This document shows, one piece after another, positions 38,001 to 52,100 of a DNA stretch of 64,000 bases. Source of the DNA: Karalla daura (Eukaryota; Chordata; Actinopteri; Chaetodontiformes; Leiognathidae); contig CM055196.1 in NCBI GenBank assembly GCA_029224185.1, positions 124,001 through 188,000 of the forward strand, given 5' to 3'. Both the position numbers and the translations under genes were made by a program. Below the pieces are notes generated by a model. The model did not search any database. It saw nothing but the letters and a program-made list of their open reading frames with translations, and was not told the origin of the DNA. How positions within the stretch are numbered: position 1 is the first letter of the stretch; each line of letters opens with the position of its first letter.

Positions 38001-41000
38001 AGCCTTTTCTCTCCATAAGCCCCCATTCATTGTCCCACCACTGCCATCAATGTTAAACGTTACACTACTCCTCGCGACTGTGGCCACAGTTCTCATAGTA
38101 CACACACCAAATCGTGTCAGGGCGTTCTGGAGACTCTCCCCTACGGCGTGACAGTGAGCTCATATTCCTGATTTTGGAAAGCGTTGTCTCCAGAGAGCCA
38201 AATGTTTATCACTTGGCCAATTTGACTTTTTCCCGTAAGAATGAATGGGATCAACAGAACTCCACAAACAAACATTCGCAACGTTGCCATACTTTGACTT
38301 TGAAACTTCCTTTTCTTTACAACAATTGAAGAAGCTTGTGGTGTGTTTGTGTAGCGAGTTGCACGCTGATAGGTTGTATGGTTTTTCAGCAGCACCTCTT
38401 CTCGACGACCATGTGCTCAGGTACCTGCTCCAATGTCTCCTCTGCTGACATGGTGATGCAAAGTGATGAGGCGTCCACCTTCAATGCACCCCAGCAGATG
38501 GCAAAGACCCTGGGAGACTCCCAGAGTTTGAAAGGGCCCCCTCAGCATTGGGCATGTCCAATCTCTTCTTAGCCCCGGGCGACATGCGGGATCGCTGAAA
38601 AATCAGCTCTCGTTTCGCTCTTTTCACGCTGCTCCCAGCCACACCCGAAGCAGCAGACAAATTCTTTTTTCCAGTTTTGTAGGAACATTGGTGCTCTCTC
38701 ATGCGGGGCAGGCCATAAATCCGTGCGCCTTGTGAAATTTAAACAACGAGCCTCATCGTAGGCCCAGTGCAGCCTTTTCTGTCCAAAAGCCTCCATTCAT
38801 TGTCCCACCACTGCCATCAATGTTAAACGTTACACGACTCATCGCGACTGTGGCCACAGTTCTCATACTACACACACCAAATCGTGTCAGGGCGTTCTGG
38901 AGACTCTCTCCTACAGCGTGACAGTGAGCTCATATTCCAGATAGGTGAAAGCGCAGTCTCCATAGAGCCAAATGTTTATCACTTGGCCAATTAGGCTTTT
39001 TCCCATGAGAATGAATGGGAAAAAAAGAACTCCACAAACAAACATTCGCAACTTTGCCATCCTTTGACTTTGAAACTTCATTTTCATTTCAAAAATTGAA
39101 GAATCTTGTGGTGTGTTTGTGTAGCGAGTTGCACGCTGATAGGTTGTATGGTTTTTCAGCAGCACCTCTTCTCGACGACCATGTGCTCAGGCACCTGCTC
39201 CAATGTCTCCTCTGTTGACATGGTAATACAAAGTGATGAGGCGTCCAGCTTCAATGCACCCCAGCAGATGGCACAGGCCCTGGGAGACGCGCAGAGTGGG
39301 ACAGGACCCCCTCAGCATTGGGCATGTCCAATCTCTTCTTCGCACCGGGCAGACATGCGGGATCGCTGAAAAATCAGCTCTCGTTTTGCTCTTTTCACGT
39401 TGCTCCCAGCCACACCCTAAGCAGCAGAAAAATTCTTTTTTCCAGTTTTGTAGGAACATTGGTGCTCTCTCATGCGGGGCAGGCCAGAAACCCGTGCGCC
39501 TTGTGAAGTTTAAACAACGAGCCTCATCGTAGGCCCAGTGCAGCCTTTTCTCTCCATAAGCCCCCATTCTTTGTCCCACCACTGCCATCAATGTTAAACG
39601 TTACACTTCTCCTCGCTACTGTGGCCACAGTTCGCATAGTACACACACCAAATCGTGTCATGGCGTTCTGGAGGCTCTCGCCTACGGCGTGACAGTGAGC
39701 TCATCTTCCAGATAGGTGAAAGCGTTGTCTCCATAGAGCCAAATGTTTATCACTTGGCCAATAAGGCTTTTTCCCATGAGAATGAATGGGAAAAACAGAA
39801 CTGCACAAACAAACATTCGCAACTTTGCCATCCTTTGACTTTGAAACTTCATTTTCATTTCAAAAATTGAAGAAGCTTGTGGTGTGTTTGTGTAGCGAGT
39901 TGCACGCTGATAGGTGGGATGGTTTTTCAGCAGCACCTCTTCTCGACGACCATGTGCTCAGGTACCTGCTCCAATGTCTCCTCTGCTGACATGGTAATAC
40001 AAAGTGATGAGGCGTCCAGCTTCAATGCACCCCAGCAGATGGCACTGGCCCTGGGAGACTCCCAGAGTTTGAAAGGGCCCCCTCAGCATTGGGCATGTCC
40101 AATCTCTTCTGAGCACCGGGCCGACATGCGGGATCGCTGAAAAATCAGCTCTCGTTTCACTCTTTTCACGCTGCTCCCAGCCACACCCTAAGCAGCAGAC
40201 AAATTATTTTTTCCAGTTTTGTAGGAACATTGGTGCTCTCTCATGCGGGGCAGGCCATAAACCCGTGCGCCTTGTGAAATTTAAACAACGAGCCTCATCG
40301 TAGGCCCAGTGCAGCCTTTTCTCTCCATAAGCCCCCATTCATTGTCCCACCACTGCCATCAATGTTAAACGTTACACTACTCCTCGCGACTGTGGCCACA
40401 GTTCTCATAGTACACACACCAAATCGTGTCAGGGCGTTCTGGAGACTCTCCCCTACGGCGTGACAGTGAGCTCATATTCCTGATTTTGGAAAGCGTTGTC
40501 TCCAGAGAGCCAAATGTTTATCACTTGGCCAATTTGACTTTTTCCCGTAAGAATGAATGGGATCAACAGAACTCCACAAACAAACATTCGCAACGTTGCC
40601 ATACTTTGACTTTGAAACTTCCTTTTCTTTACAACAATTGAAGAAGCTTGTGGTGTGTTTGTGTAGCGAGTTGCACGCTGATAGGTTGTATGGTTTTTCA
40701 GCAGCACCTCTTCTCGACGACCATGTGCTCAGGTACCTGCTCCAATGTCTCCTCTGCTGACATGGTGATGCAAAGTGATGAGGCGTCCACCTTCAATGCA
40801 CCCCAGCAGATGGCAAAGACCCTGGGAGACTCCCAGAGTTTGAAAGGGCCCCCTCAGCATTGGGCATGTCCAATCTCTTCTTAGCCCCGGGCGACATGCG
40901 GGATCGCTGAAAAATCAGCTCTCGTTTCGCTCTTTTCACGCTGCTCCCAGCCACACCCGAAGCAGCAGACAAATTCTTTTTTCCAGTTTTGTAGGAACAT

Positions 41001-41790
41001 TGGTGCTCTCTCATGCGGGGCAGGCCATAAATCCGTGCGCCTTGTGAAATTTAAACAACGAGCCTCATCGTAGGCCCAGTGCAGCCTTTTCTGTCCAAAA
41101 GCCTCCATTCATTGTCCCACCACTGCCATCAATGTTAAACGTTACACGACTCATCGCGACTGTGGCCACAGTTCTCATACTACACACACCAAATCGTGTC
41201 AGGGCGTTCTGGAGACTCTCTCCTACAGCGTGACAGTGAGCTCATATTCCAGATAGGTGAAAGCGCAGTCTCCATAGAGCCAAATGTTTATCACTTGGCC
41301 AATTAGGCTTTTTCCCATGAGAATGAATGGGAAAAAAAGAACTCCACAAACAAACATTCGCAACTTTGCCATCCTTTGACTTTGAAACTTCATTTTCATT
41401 TCAAAAATTGAAGAATCTTGTGGTGTGTTTGTGTAGCGAGTTGCACGCTGATAGGTTGTATGGTTTTTCAGCAGCACCTCTTCTCGACGACCATGTGCTC
41501 AGGCACCTGCTCCAATGTCTCCTCTGTTGACATGGTAATACAAAGTGATGAGGCGTCCAGCTTCAATGCACCCCAGCAGATGGCACAGGCCCTGGGAGAC
41601 GCGCAGAGTGGGACAGGACCCCCTCAGCATTGGGCATGTCCAATCTCTTCTTCGCACCGGGCAGACATGCGGGATCGCTGAAAAATCAGCTCTCGTTTTG
41701 CTCTTTTCACGTTGCTCCCAGCCACACCCTAAGCAGCAGAAAAATTCTTTTTTCCAGTTTTGTAGGAACATTGGTGCTCTCTCATGCGGG
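35030..41790 (+). repeat. Trimeric higher-order repeat, 2312 bp, three copies
   Basis: Monomers A (35162), B (35933) and C (36703) recur at 37474, 38245, 39015 and at 39786, 40557, 41327, always shifted by 2312 bp. A has 'ggtgggatgg' and 'actgcacaaac'. B has 'gggatcaacag', 'cctgattttgg' and 'cacccgaagc'. C has 'gggaaaaaaagaac', 'ctgttgacatgg' and 'ggcacctg'. The three copies look almost identical. One visible difference is 'aataaggtttttt' near 35,147 against 'aataaggcttttt' in the later copies. The last C monomer leaves the pattern near 41,800, where its tail becomes D-like. Confidence 0.92.
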
Positions 41791-44700
41791 GCAGGCCATA
41801 AACCCGTGCGCCTTGTGAAATTTAAACGACGAGCCTCATCGTAGGCCCAGTGCAGCCTTTTCTCTCTCTATAAGCCCCAATTCATTGTCCCACCACTGCT
41901 ATCAATGTTAAACGTTACACTTCTCCTCGCTACTGTGGCCACAGTTCGCATAGTACACACACCAAATCGTGTCATGGCGTTCTGGAGACTCTCCCCTACG
42001 GCGTGACAGTGAGCTCATCTTCCAGATAGGTGAAAGCGCAGTCTCCATTGAGCCAAATGTTTATCACTTCGCCAATTTGGCTTTTCCCCATAAGAATGAA
42101 TGGGAGAAACAGAACTCCACAAACAAACATTTGCAACGTTGCCATCCTTTGACTTTGAAACTTCATTTTCATTTCAAAAATTGAAGAATCTTGTGGTGTG
42201 TTTGTGTAGCGAGTTGCACGCTGATAGGTTGTATGGTTTTTCAGCAGCACCTCTTCTCGACGACCATGTGCTCAGGAACCTGCTCCAATGTCTCCTCTGC
42301 TGACATGGTAATGCAAAGTGATGAGGCGTCCAGCTTCAATGCACCCCAGCAGATGGCACAGGCCCTGGGAGACTCGCAGAGTGGGAAAGGACCCCCTCAG
42401 GATTGGGCTTGTCCAATCTCTTCTTAGCACCGGGCCGACATGCGGGATCGCTTAAAAAGCAGCTCTCGTTTCGCTACTTTCACGCTGCTCCCAGCCACAC
42501 CCTAAGCAGCAGACAAATTCTTTTCTCCAGTTTTGTAGGAACATTGGTGCTCTCTCATGCGGGGCAGGCCATAAACCCGTGCGCCTTGTGAAATTTAAAC
42601 GACGAGCCTCATCGTAGGACCAGTGCAGCCTTTTCTCTCCATAAGCCCCCATTCATTGTCCCACCACTGCCATCAATGTTAAACGTTACACTTCTCCTCG
42701 CGACTGTGGCCACAGTTCGCATAGTACACACACCAAATCGTGTCATGGCGTTCTGGAGACTCTCCCCTACGGCGTGACAGTGAGCTCATCTTCCTGATTT
42801 TGGAAAGCGTTGTCTCCAGAGAGCCAAATGTTTATCACTTGGCCAATTTGACTTTTTCCCGTAAGAATGAATGGGATCAACAGAACTCCACAAACAAACA
42901 TTCGCAACGTTGCCATACTTTGACTTTGAAACTTCCTTTTCTTTACAACAATTGAAGAAGCTTGTGGTGTGTTTGTGTAGCGAGTTGCACGCTGATAGGT
43001 TGTATGGTTTTTCAGCAGCACCTCTTCTCGACGACCATGTGCTCAGGTACCTGCTCCAATGTCTCCTCTGCTGACATGGTGATGCAAAGTGATGAGGCGT
43101 CCACCTTCAATGCACCCCAGCAGATGGCAAAGACCCTGGGAGACTCCCAGAGTTTGAAAGGGCCCCCTCAGCATTGGGCATGTCCAATCTCTTCTTAGCC
43201 CCGGGCGACATGCGGGATCGCTGAAAAATCAGCTCTCGTTTCGCTCTTTTCACGCTGCTCCCAGCCACACCCGAAGCAGCAGACAAATTCTTTTTTCCAG
43301 TTTTGTAGGAACATTGGTGCTCTCTCATGCGGGGCAGGCCATAAATCCGTGCGCCTTGTGAAATTTAAACAACGAGCCTCATCGTAGGCCCAGTGCAGCC
43401 TTTTCTGTCCAAAAGCCTCCATTCATTGTCCCACCACTGCCATCAATGTTAAACGTTACACGACTCATCGCGACTGTGGCCACAGTTCTCATACTACACA
43501 CACCAAATCGTGTCAGGGCGTTCTGGAGACTCTCTCCTACAGCGTGACAGTGAGCTCATATTCCAGATAGGTGAAAGCGCAGTCTCCATAGAGCCAAATG
43601 TTTATCACTTGGCCAATTAGGCTTTTTCCCATGAGAATGAATGGGAAAAAAAGAACTCCACAAACAAACATTCGCAACTTTGCCATCCTTTGACTTTGAA
43701 ACTTCATTTTCATTTCAAAAATTGAAGAATCTTGTGGTGTGTTTGTGTAGCGAGTTGCACGCTGATAGGTTGTATGGTTTTTCAGCAGCACCTCTTCTCG
43801 ACGACCATGTGCTCAGGCACCTGCTCCAATGTCTCCTCTGTTGACATGGTAATACAAAGTGATGAGGCGTCCAGCTTCAATGCACCCCAGCAGATGGCAC
43901 AGGCCCTGGGAGACGCGCAGAGTGGGACAGGACCCCCTCAGCATTGGGCATGTCCAATCTCTTCTTCGCACCGGGCAGACATGCGGGATCGCTGAAAAAT
44001 CAGCTCTCGTTTTGCTCTTTTCACGTTGCTCCCAGCCACACCCTAAGCAGCAGAAAAATTCTTTTTTCCAGTTTTGTAGGAACATTGGTGCTCTCTCATG
44101 CGGGGCAGGCCAGAAACCCGTGCGCCTTGTGAAGTTTAAACAACGAGCCTCATCGTAGGCCCAGTGCAGCCTTTTCTCTCCATAAGCCCCCATTCTTTGT
44201 CCCACCACTGCCATCAATGTTAAACGTTACACTTCTCCTCGCTACTGTGGCCACAGTTCGCATAGTACACACACCAAATCGTGTCATGGCGTTCTGGAGG
44301 CTCTCGCCTACGGCGTGACAGTGAGCTCATCTTCCAGATAGGTGAAAGCGTTGTCTCCATAGAGCCAAATGTTTATCACTTGGCCAATAAGGCTTTTTCC
44401 CATGAGAATGAATGGGAAAAACAGAACTGCACAAACAAACATTCGCAACTTTGCCATCCTTTGACTTTTAAACTTCATTTTCATTTCAAAAATTGAAGAA
44501 GCTTGTGGTGTGTTTGTGTAGCGAGTTGCACGCTGATAGGTGGGATGGTTTTTCAGCAGCACCTCTTCTCGACGACCATGTGCTCAGGTACCTGCTCCAA
44601 TGTCTCCTCTGCTGACATGGTAATACAAAGTGATGAGGCGTCCAGCTTCAATGCACCCCAGCAGATGGCACTGGCCCTGGGAGACTCCCAGAGTTTGAAA

Positions 44701-47700
44701 GGGCCCCCTCAGCATTGGGCATGTCCAATCTCTTCTGAGCACCGGGCCGACATGCGGGATCGCTGAAAAATCAGCTCTCGTTTCACTCTTTTCACGCTGC
44801 TCCCAGCCACACCCTAAGAAGCAGACAAATTATTTTTTCCAGTTTTGTAGGAACATTGGTGCTCTCTCATGCGGGGCAGGCCATAAACCCGTGCGCCTTG
44901 TGAAATTTAAACAACGAGCCTCATCGTAGGCCCAGTGCAGCCTTTTCTCTCCATAAGCCCCCATTCATTGTCCCACCACTGCCATCAATGTTAAACGTTA
45001 CACTACTCCTCGCGACTGTGGCCACAGTTCTCATAGTACACACACCAAATCGTGTCAGGGCGTTCTGGAGACTCTCCCCTACGGCGTGACAGTGAGCTCA
45101 TATTCCTGATTTTGGAAAGCGTTGTCTCCAGAGAGCCAAATGTTTATCACTTGGCCAATTTGACTTTTTCCCGTAAGAATGAATGGGATCAACAGAACTC
45201 CACAAACAAACATTCGCAACGTTGCCATACTTTGACTTTGAAACTTCCTTTTCTTTACAACAATTGAAGAAGCTTGTGGTGTGTTTGTGTAGCGAGTTGC
45301 ACGCTGATAGGTTGTATGGTTTTTCAGCAGCACCTCTTCTCGACGACCATGTGCTCAGGTACCTGCTCCAATGTCTCCTCTGCTGACATGGTGATGCAAA
45401 GTGATGAGGCGTCCACCTTCAATGCACCCCAGCAGATGGCAAAGACCCTGGGAGACTCCCAGAGTTTGAAAGGGCCCCCTCAGCATTGGGCATGTCCAAT
45501 CTCTTCTTAGCCCCGGGCGACATGCGGGATCGCTGAAAAATCAGCTCTCGTTTCGCTCTTTTCACGCTGCTCCCAGCCACACCCGAAGCAGCAGACAAAT
45601 TCTTTTTTCCAGTTTTGTAGGAACATTGGTGCTCTCTCATGCGGGGCAGGCCATAAATCCGTGCGCCTTGTGAAATTTAAACAACGAGCCTCATCGTAGG
45701 CCCAGTGCAGCCTTTTCTGTCCAAAAGCCTCCATTCATTGTCCCACCACTGCCATCAATGTTAAACGTTACACGACTCATCGCGACTGTGGCCACAGTTC
45801 TCATACTACACACACCAAATCGTGTCAGGGCGTTCTGGAGACTCTCTCCTACAGCGTGACAGTGAGCTCATATTCCAGATAGGTGAAAGCGCAGTCTCCA
45901 TAGAGCCAAATGTTTATCACTTGGCCAATTAGGCTTTTTCCCATGAGAATGAATGGGAAAAAAAGAACTCCACAAACAAACATTCGCAACTTTGCCATCC
46001 TTTGACTTTGAAACTTCATTTTCATTTCAAAAATTGAAGAATCTTGTGGTGTGTTTGTGTAGCGAGTTGCACGCTGATAGGTTGTATGGTTTTTCAGCAG
46101 CACCTCTTCTCGACGACCATGTGCTCAGGCACCTGCTCCAATGTCTCCTCTGTTGACATGGTAATACAAAGTGATGAGGCGTCCAGCTTCAATGCACCCC
46201 AGCAGATGGCACAGGCCCTGGGAGACGCGCAGAGTGGGACAGGACCCCCTCAGCATTGGGCATGTCCAATCTCTTCTTCGCACCGGGCAGACATGCGGGA
46301 TCGCTGAAAAATCAGCTCTCGTTTTGCTCTTTTCACGTTGCTCCCAGCCACACCCTAAGCAGCAGAAAAATTCTTTTTTCCAGTTTTGTAGGAACATTGG
46401 TGCTCTCTCATGCGGGGCAGGCCATAAACCCGTGCGCCTTGTGAAATTTAAACGACGAGCCTCATCGTAGGCCCAGTGCAGCCTTTTCTCTCTCTATAAG
46501 CCCCAATTCATTGTCCCACCACTGCTATCAATGTTAAACGTTACACTTCTCCTCGCTACTGTGGCCACAGTTCGCATAGTACACACACCAAATCGTGTCA
46601 TGGCGTTCTGGAGACTCTCCCCTACGGCGTGACAGTGAGCTCATCTTCCAGATAGGTGAAAGCGCAGTCTCCATTGAGCCAAATGTTTATCACTTCGCCA
46701 ATTTGGCTTTTCCCCATAAGAATGAATGGGAGAAACAGAACTCCACAAACAAACATTTGCAACGTTGCCATCCTTTGACTTTGAAACTTCATTTTCATTT
46801 CAAAAATTGAAGAATCTTGTGGTGTGTTTGTGTAGCGAGTTGCACGCTGATAGGTTGTATGGTTTTTCAGCAGCACCTCTTCTCGACGACCATGTGCTCA
46901 GGAACCTGCTCCAATGTCTCCTCTGCTGACATGGTAATGCAAAGTGATGAGGCGTCCAGCTTCAATGCACCCCAGCAGATGGCACAGGCCCTGGGAGACT
47001 CGCAGAGTGGGAAAGGACCCCCTCAGGATTGGGCTTGTCCAATCTCTTCTTAGCACCGGGCCGACATGCGGGATCGCTTAAAAAGCAGCTCTCGTTTCGC
47101 TACTTTCACGCTGCTCCCAGCCACACCCTAAGCAGCAGACAAATTCTTTTCTCCAGTTTTGTAGGAACATTGGTGCTCTCTCATGCGGGGCAGGCCATAA
47201 ACCCGTGCGCCTTGTGAAATTTAAACGACGAGCCTCATCGTAGGACCAGTGCAGCCTTTTCTCTCCATAAGCCCCCATTCATTGTCCCACCACTGCCATC
47301 AATGTTAAACGTTACACTTCTCCTCGCGACTGTGGCCACAGTTCGCATAGTACACACACCAAATCGTGTCATGGCGTTCTGGAGACTCTCCCCTACGGCG
47401 TGACAGTGAGCTCATCTTCCTGATTTTGGAAAGCGTTGTCTCCAGAGAGCCAAATGTTTATCACTTGGCCAATTTGACTTTTTCCCGTAAGAATGAATGG
47501 GATCAACAGAACTCCACAAACAAACATTCGCAACGTTGCCATACTTTGACTTTGAAACTTCCTTTTCTTTACAACAATTGAAGAAGCTTGTGGTGTGTTT
47601 GTGTAGCGAGTTGCACGCTGATAGGTTGTATGGTTTTTCAGCAGCACCTCTTCTCGACGACCATGTGCTCAGGTACCTGCTCCAATGTCTCCTCTGCTGA

Positions 47701-49170
47701 CATGGTGATGCAAAGTGATGAGGCGTCCACCTTCAATGCACCCCAGCAGATGGCAAAGACCCTGGGAGACTCCCAGAGTTTGAAAGGGCCCCCTCAGCAT
47801 TGGGCATGTCCAATCTCTTCTTAGCCCCGGGCGACATGCGGGATCGCTGAAAAATCAGCTCTCGTTTCGCTCTTTTCACGCTGCTCCCAGCTACACCCGA
47901 AGCAGCAGACAAATTCTTTTTTCCAGTTTTGTAGGAACATTGGTGCTCTCTCATGCGGGGCAGGCCATAAATCCGTGCGCCTTGTGAAATTTAAACAACG
48001 AGCCTCATCGTAGGCCCAGTGCAGCCTTTTCTGTCCAAAAGCCTCCATTCATTGTCCCACCACTGCCATCAATGTTAAACGTTACACGACTCATCGCGAC
48101 TGTGGCCACAGTTCTCATACTACACACACCAAATCGTGTCAGGGCGTTCTGGAGACTCTCTCCTACAGCGTGACAGTGAGCTCATATTCCAGATAGGTGA
48201 AAGCGCAGTCTCCATAGAGCCAAATGTTTATCACTTGGCCAATTAGGCTTTTTCCCATGAGAATGAATGGGAAAAAAAGAACTCCACAAACAAACATTCG
48301 CAACTTTGCCATCCTTTGACTTTGAAACTTCATTTTCATTTCAAAAATTGAAGAATCTTGTGGTGTGTTTGTGTAGCGAGTTGCACGCTGATAGGTTGTA
48401 TGGTTTTTCAGCAGCACCTCTTCTCGACGACCATGTGCTCAGGCACCTGCTCCAATGTCTCCTCTGTTGACATGGTAATACAAAGTGATGAGGCGTCCAG
48501 CTTCAATGCACCCCAGCAGATGGCACAGGCCCTGGGAGACGCGCAGAGTGGGACAGGACCCCCTCAGCATTGGGCATGTCCAATCTCTTCTTCGCACCGG
48601 GCAGACATGCGGGATCGCTGAAAAATCAGCTCTCGTTTTGCTCTTTTCACGTTGCTCCCAGCCACACCCTAAGCAGCAGAAAAATTCTTTTTTCCAGTTT
48701 TGTAGGAACATTTGTGCTCTCTCATGCGGGGCAGGCCATAAACCCGTGCACCTTGTGAAATTTAAACGACGAGCCTCATCGTAGGCCCAGTGCAGCCTTT
48801 TCTCTCTCTATAAGCCCCAATTCATTGTCCCACCACTGCTATCAATGTTAAACGTTACACTTCTCCTCGCTACTGTGGCCACAGTTCGCATAGTACACAC
48901 ACCAAATCGTGTCATGGCGTTCTGGAGACTCTCCCCTACGGCGTGACAGTGAGCTCATCTTCCAGATAGGTGAAAGCGCAGTCTCCATTGAGCCAAATGT
49001 TTATCACTTCGCCAATTTGGCTTTTCCCCATAAGAATGAATGGGAGAAACAGAACTCCACAAACAAACATTTGCAACGTTGCCATCCTTTGACTTTGAAA
49101 CTTCATTTTCATTTCAAAAATTGAAGAATCTTGTGGTGTGTTTGTGTAGCGAGTTGCACGCTGATAGGTT
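41790..49170 (+). repeat. Irregular trimer/hexamer HOR (D-B-C and A-B-C units)
   Basis: Monomer order by type is D 42100, B 42871, C 43641, A 44412, B 45183, C 45953, D 46726, B 47497, C 48267, D 49040. The B-C pair is constant, and the first slot is filled by either A or D. The D-B-C-A-B-C block repeats at 4626 bp (42100 to 46726). D has 'gggagaaacagaac', 'aacatttgcaacg', 'ggaacctg', 'caggattgggcttg' and 'cgctactttcac'. Monomer A at 44412 has private changes 'gacttttaaac' (about 44,463) and 'ctaagaagcag' (about 44,813). Confidence 0.88.
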
Positions 49171-52100
49171 GTATGGTTTTTCAGCAGCACCTCTTCTCGA
49201 CGACCATGTGCTCAGGAACCTGCTCCAATGTCTCCTCTGCTGACATGGTAATGCAAAGTGATGAGGCGTCCAGCTTCAATGCACCCCAGCAGATGGCACA
49301 GGCCCTGGGAGACTCGCAGAGTGGGAAAGGACCCCCTCAGGATTGGGCTTGTCCAATCTCTTCTTAGCACCGGGCCGACATGCGGGATCGCTTAAAAAGC
49401 AGCTCTCGTTTCGCTACTTTCACGCTGCTCCCAGCCACACCCTAAGCAGCAGACAAATTCTTTTCTCCAGTTTTGTAGGAACATTGGTGCTCTCTCATGC
49501 GGGGCAGGCCATAAACCCGTGCGCCTTGTGAAATTTAAACGACGAGCCTCATCGTAGGACCAGTGCAGCCTTTTCTCTCCATAAGCCCCCATTCATTGTC
49601 CCACCACTGCCATCAATGTTAAACGTTACACTTCTCCTCGCGACTGTGGCCACAGTTCGCATAGTACACACACCAAATCGTGTCATGGCGTTCTGGAGAC
49701 TCTCCCCTACGGCGTGACAGTGAGCTCATCTTCCAGATAGGTGAAAGCGTTGTCTCCATTGAGCCAAATGTTTATCACTTGGCCAATTTGGCTTTTCCCC
49801 ATAAGAATGAATGGGAGAAAAAGAACTCCACAAACAAACATTCGCAACGTTGCCATACTTTGACTTTGAAACTTCCTTTTCTTTTCAACAATTGAAGAAG
49901 CTTGTGGTGTGTTTGTGTAGCGAGTTGCACGCTGATAGGTTGTATGGTTTTTCAGCAGCACCGCTTCTCGACGACCATGTGCTCAGGTACCTGCTCCAAT
50001 ATCTCCTCTGCTGACATGGTAATGCAAAGTGATGAGGCGTCCACCTTCAATGCACCCCAGCAGATGGCAAAGACCCTGAGAGACTCCCAGAGTTTGAAAG
50101 GGCCCCCTCAGCATTGGGCATGTCCAATCTCTTCTTAGCCCCGGGCGACATGCGGGATCGCTTAAAAATCAGCTCTTGTTTCGCTCTTTTCACGCTGCTC
50201 CCAGCCACACCCGAAGCAGCAGACAAATTCTTTTTTCCAGTTTTGTAGGAACATTGGTGCTCTCTCATGCGGGGCAGGCCAGAAACCCGTGCGCCTTGTG
50301 AAATTTAAACAACGAGCCTCATCGTAGGCCCAGTGCAGCCTTTTCTCTCCATAAGCCCCCATTCATTGTCCCACCACTGCCATTAATGATAAACGTTACA
50401 CTTCTCCTCGCGACTGTGGCCACAGTTCTCATAGTACACACACCAAATCGTGTCAGGGCGTTCTGGAGACTCTCCCCTACGGCGTGACATTGAGCTCATA
50501 TTCCAGATTGGTGAAAGCGTTGTCTCCATAGAGCCAAATGTTTATCACTTGGCCAATATGGCTTATTTCCTGTAAAAATTAATGGGAAAAACAGAACCTC
50601 ACAAACAAGCATTCGCAACATTGCCATACTTTGACTTTGAAACTTCATTTTCATTTCAAAAATTGAAGAATCTTGTGGTTTGTTTGTGTAGCGAGTTGCA
50701 CGCTGATAGGTTGTATGGTTTTTCAGCAGCACCTCTTCTCGACGACCATGTGCTCAGGTACCTGCTCCAATGTCTCCTCTGCTGACATGGTAATACAAAG
50801 TGATGAGGGGTCCACCTTCAATGCACCCCAGCAGATGGCACAGGCCCTGGGAGACTCCCAGAGTTTGAAAGGGCCCCCTCAGCATTGGGCATGTCCAATC
50901 TCTTCTTAGCACCGGGCCGACATGCGGGATCGCTTAAAAATCAGCTCTCGTTTCGCTCTTTTCACACTGCTCCCAGCCACACCCTAAACAGCAGACAAAT
51001 TATTTTTTCCAGTTTTGTAGGAACATTGGTGCTCTCTCATGCGGGGCAGGCCATAAACCCGTGCGCCTTGTGAAATTTAAACGACGAGCCTCATCGTTTG
51101 GCCCAGTGCAGCCTTTTCCTTCCAAAAGCCTCCATTCATTGTCCCACCACTGCCATCAATGTTAAACGTTACACGACTCATCGCGACTGTGGCCACAGTT
51201 CTCATACTACACACACCAAATCGTGTCATGGCGTTCTGGAGACTCTCTCCTACAGCGTGACAGTGAGCTCATATTCCAGATAGGTGAAAGCGCAGTCTCC
51301 ATAGAGCCAAATGTTTATCACTTGGCCAATTAGGCTTTTTCCCATGAGAATGAATGGGAAAAAAAGAACTCCACAAACAAACATTCGCAACTTTGCCATC
51401 CTTTGACTTTGAAACTTCATTTTCATTTCAAAAATTGAAGAATCTTGTGGTGTGTTTGTGTAGCGAGTTGCACGCTGATAGGTTGTATGGTTTTTCAGCA
51501 GCACCTCTTCTCGACGACCATGTGCTCAGGCACCTGCTCCAATGTCTCCTCTGTTGACATGGTAATACAAAGTGATGAGGCGTCCAGCTTCAATGCACCC
51601 CAGCATTTGGCACAGGCCCTGGGAGACGCGCAGAGTGGGACAGGACCCCCTCAGCATTGGGCATGTCCAATCTCTTCTTCGCACCGGGCCGACATGCGGG
51701 ATCGCTGAAAAATCAGCTCTCGTTTTGCTCTTTTCACGTTGCTCCCAGCCACACCCTAAGCAGCAGAAAAATTCTTTTTTCCAGTTTTGTAGGAACATTG
51801 GTGCTCTCTCATGCGGGGCAGGCCATAAACCCGTGCGCCTTGTGAAATTTAAACGACGAGCCTCATCGTAGGCCCAGTGCAGCCTTTTCTCTCTCTATAA
51901 GCCCCCATTCATTGTCCCACCACTGCTATCAATGTTAAACGTTACACTTCTCCTCGCTACTGTGGCCACAGTTCGCATAGTACACACACCAAATCGTGTC
52001 ATGGCGTTCTGGAGACTCTCCCCTACGGCGTGACAGTGAGCTCATATTGCAGATTGGTGAAAGCGTTGTCTCCATAGATCCAAATGTTTATCACTTGGCC

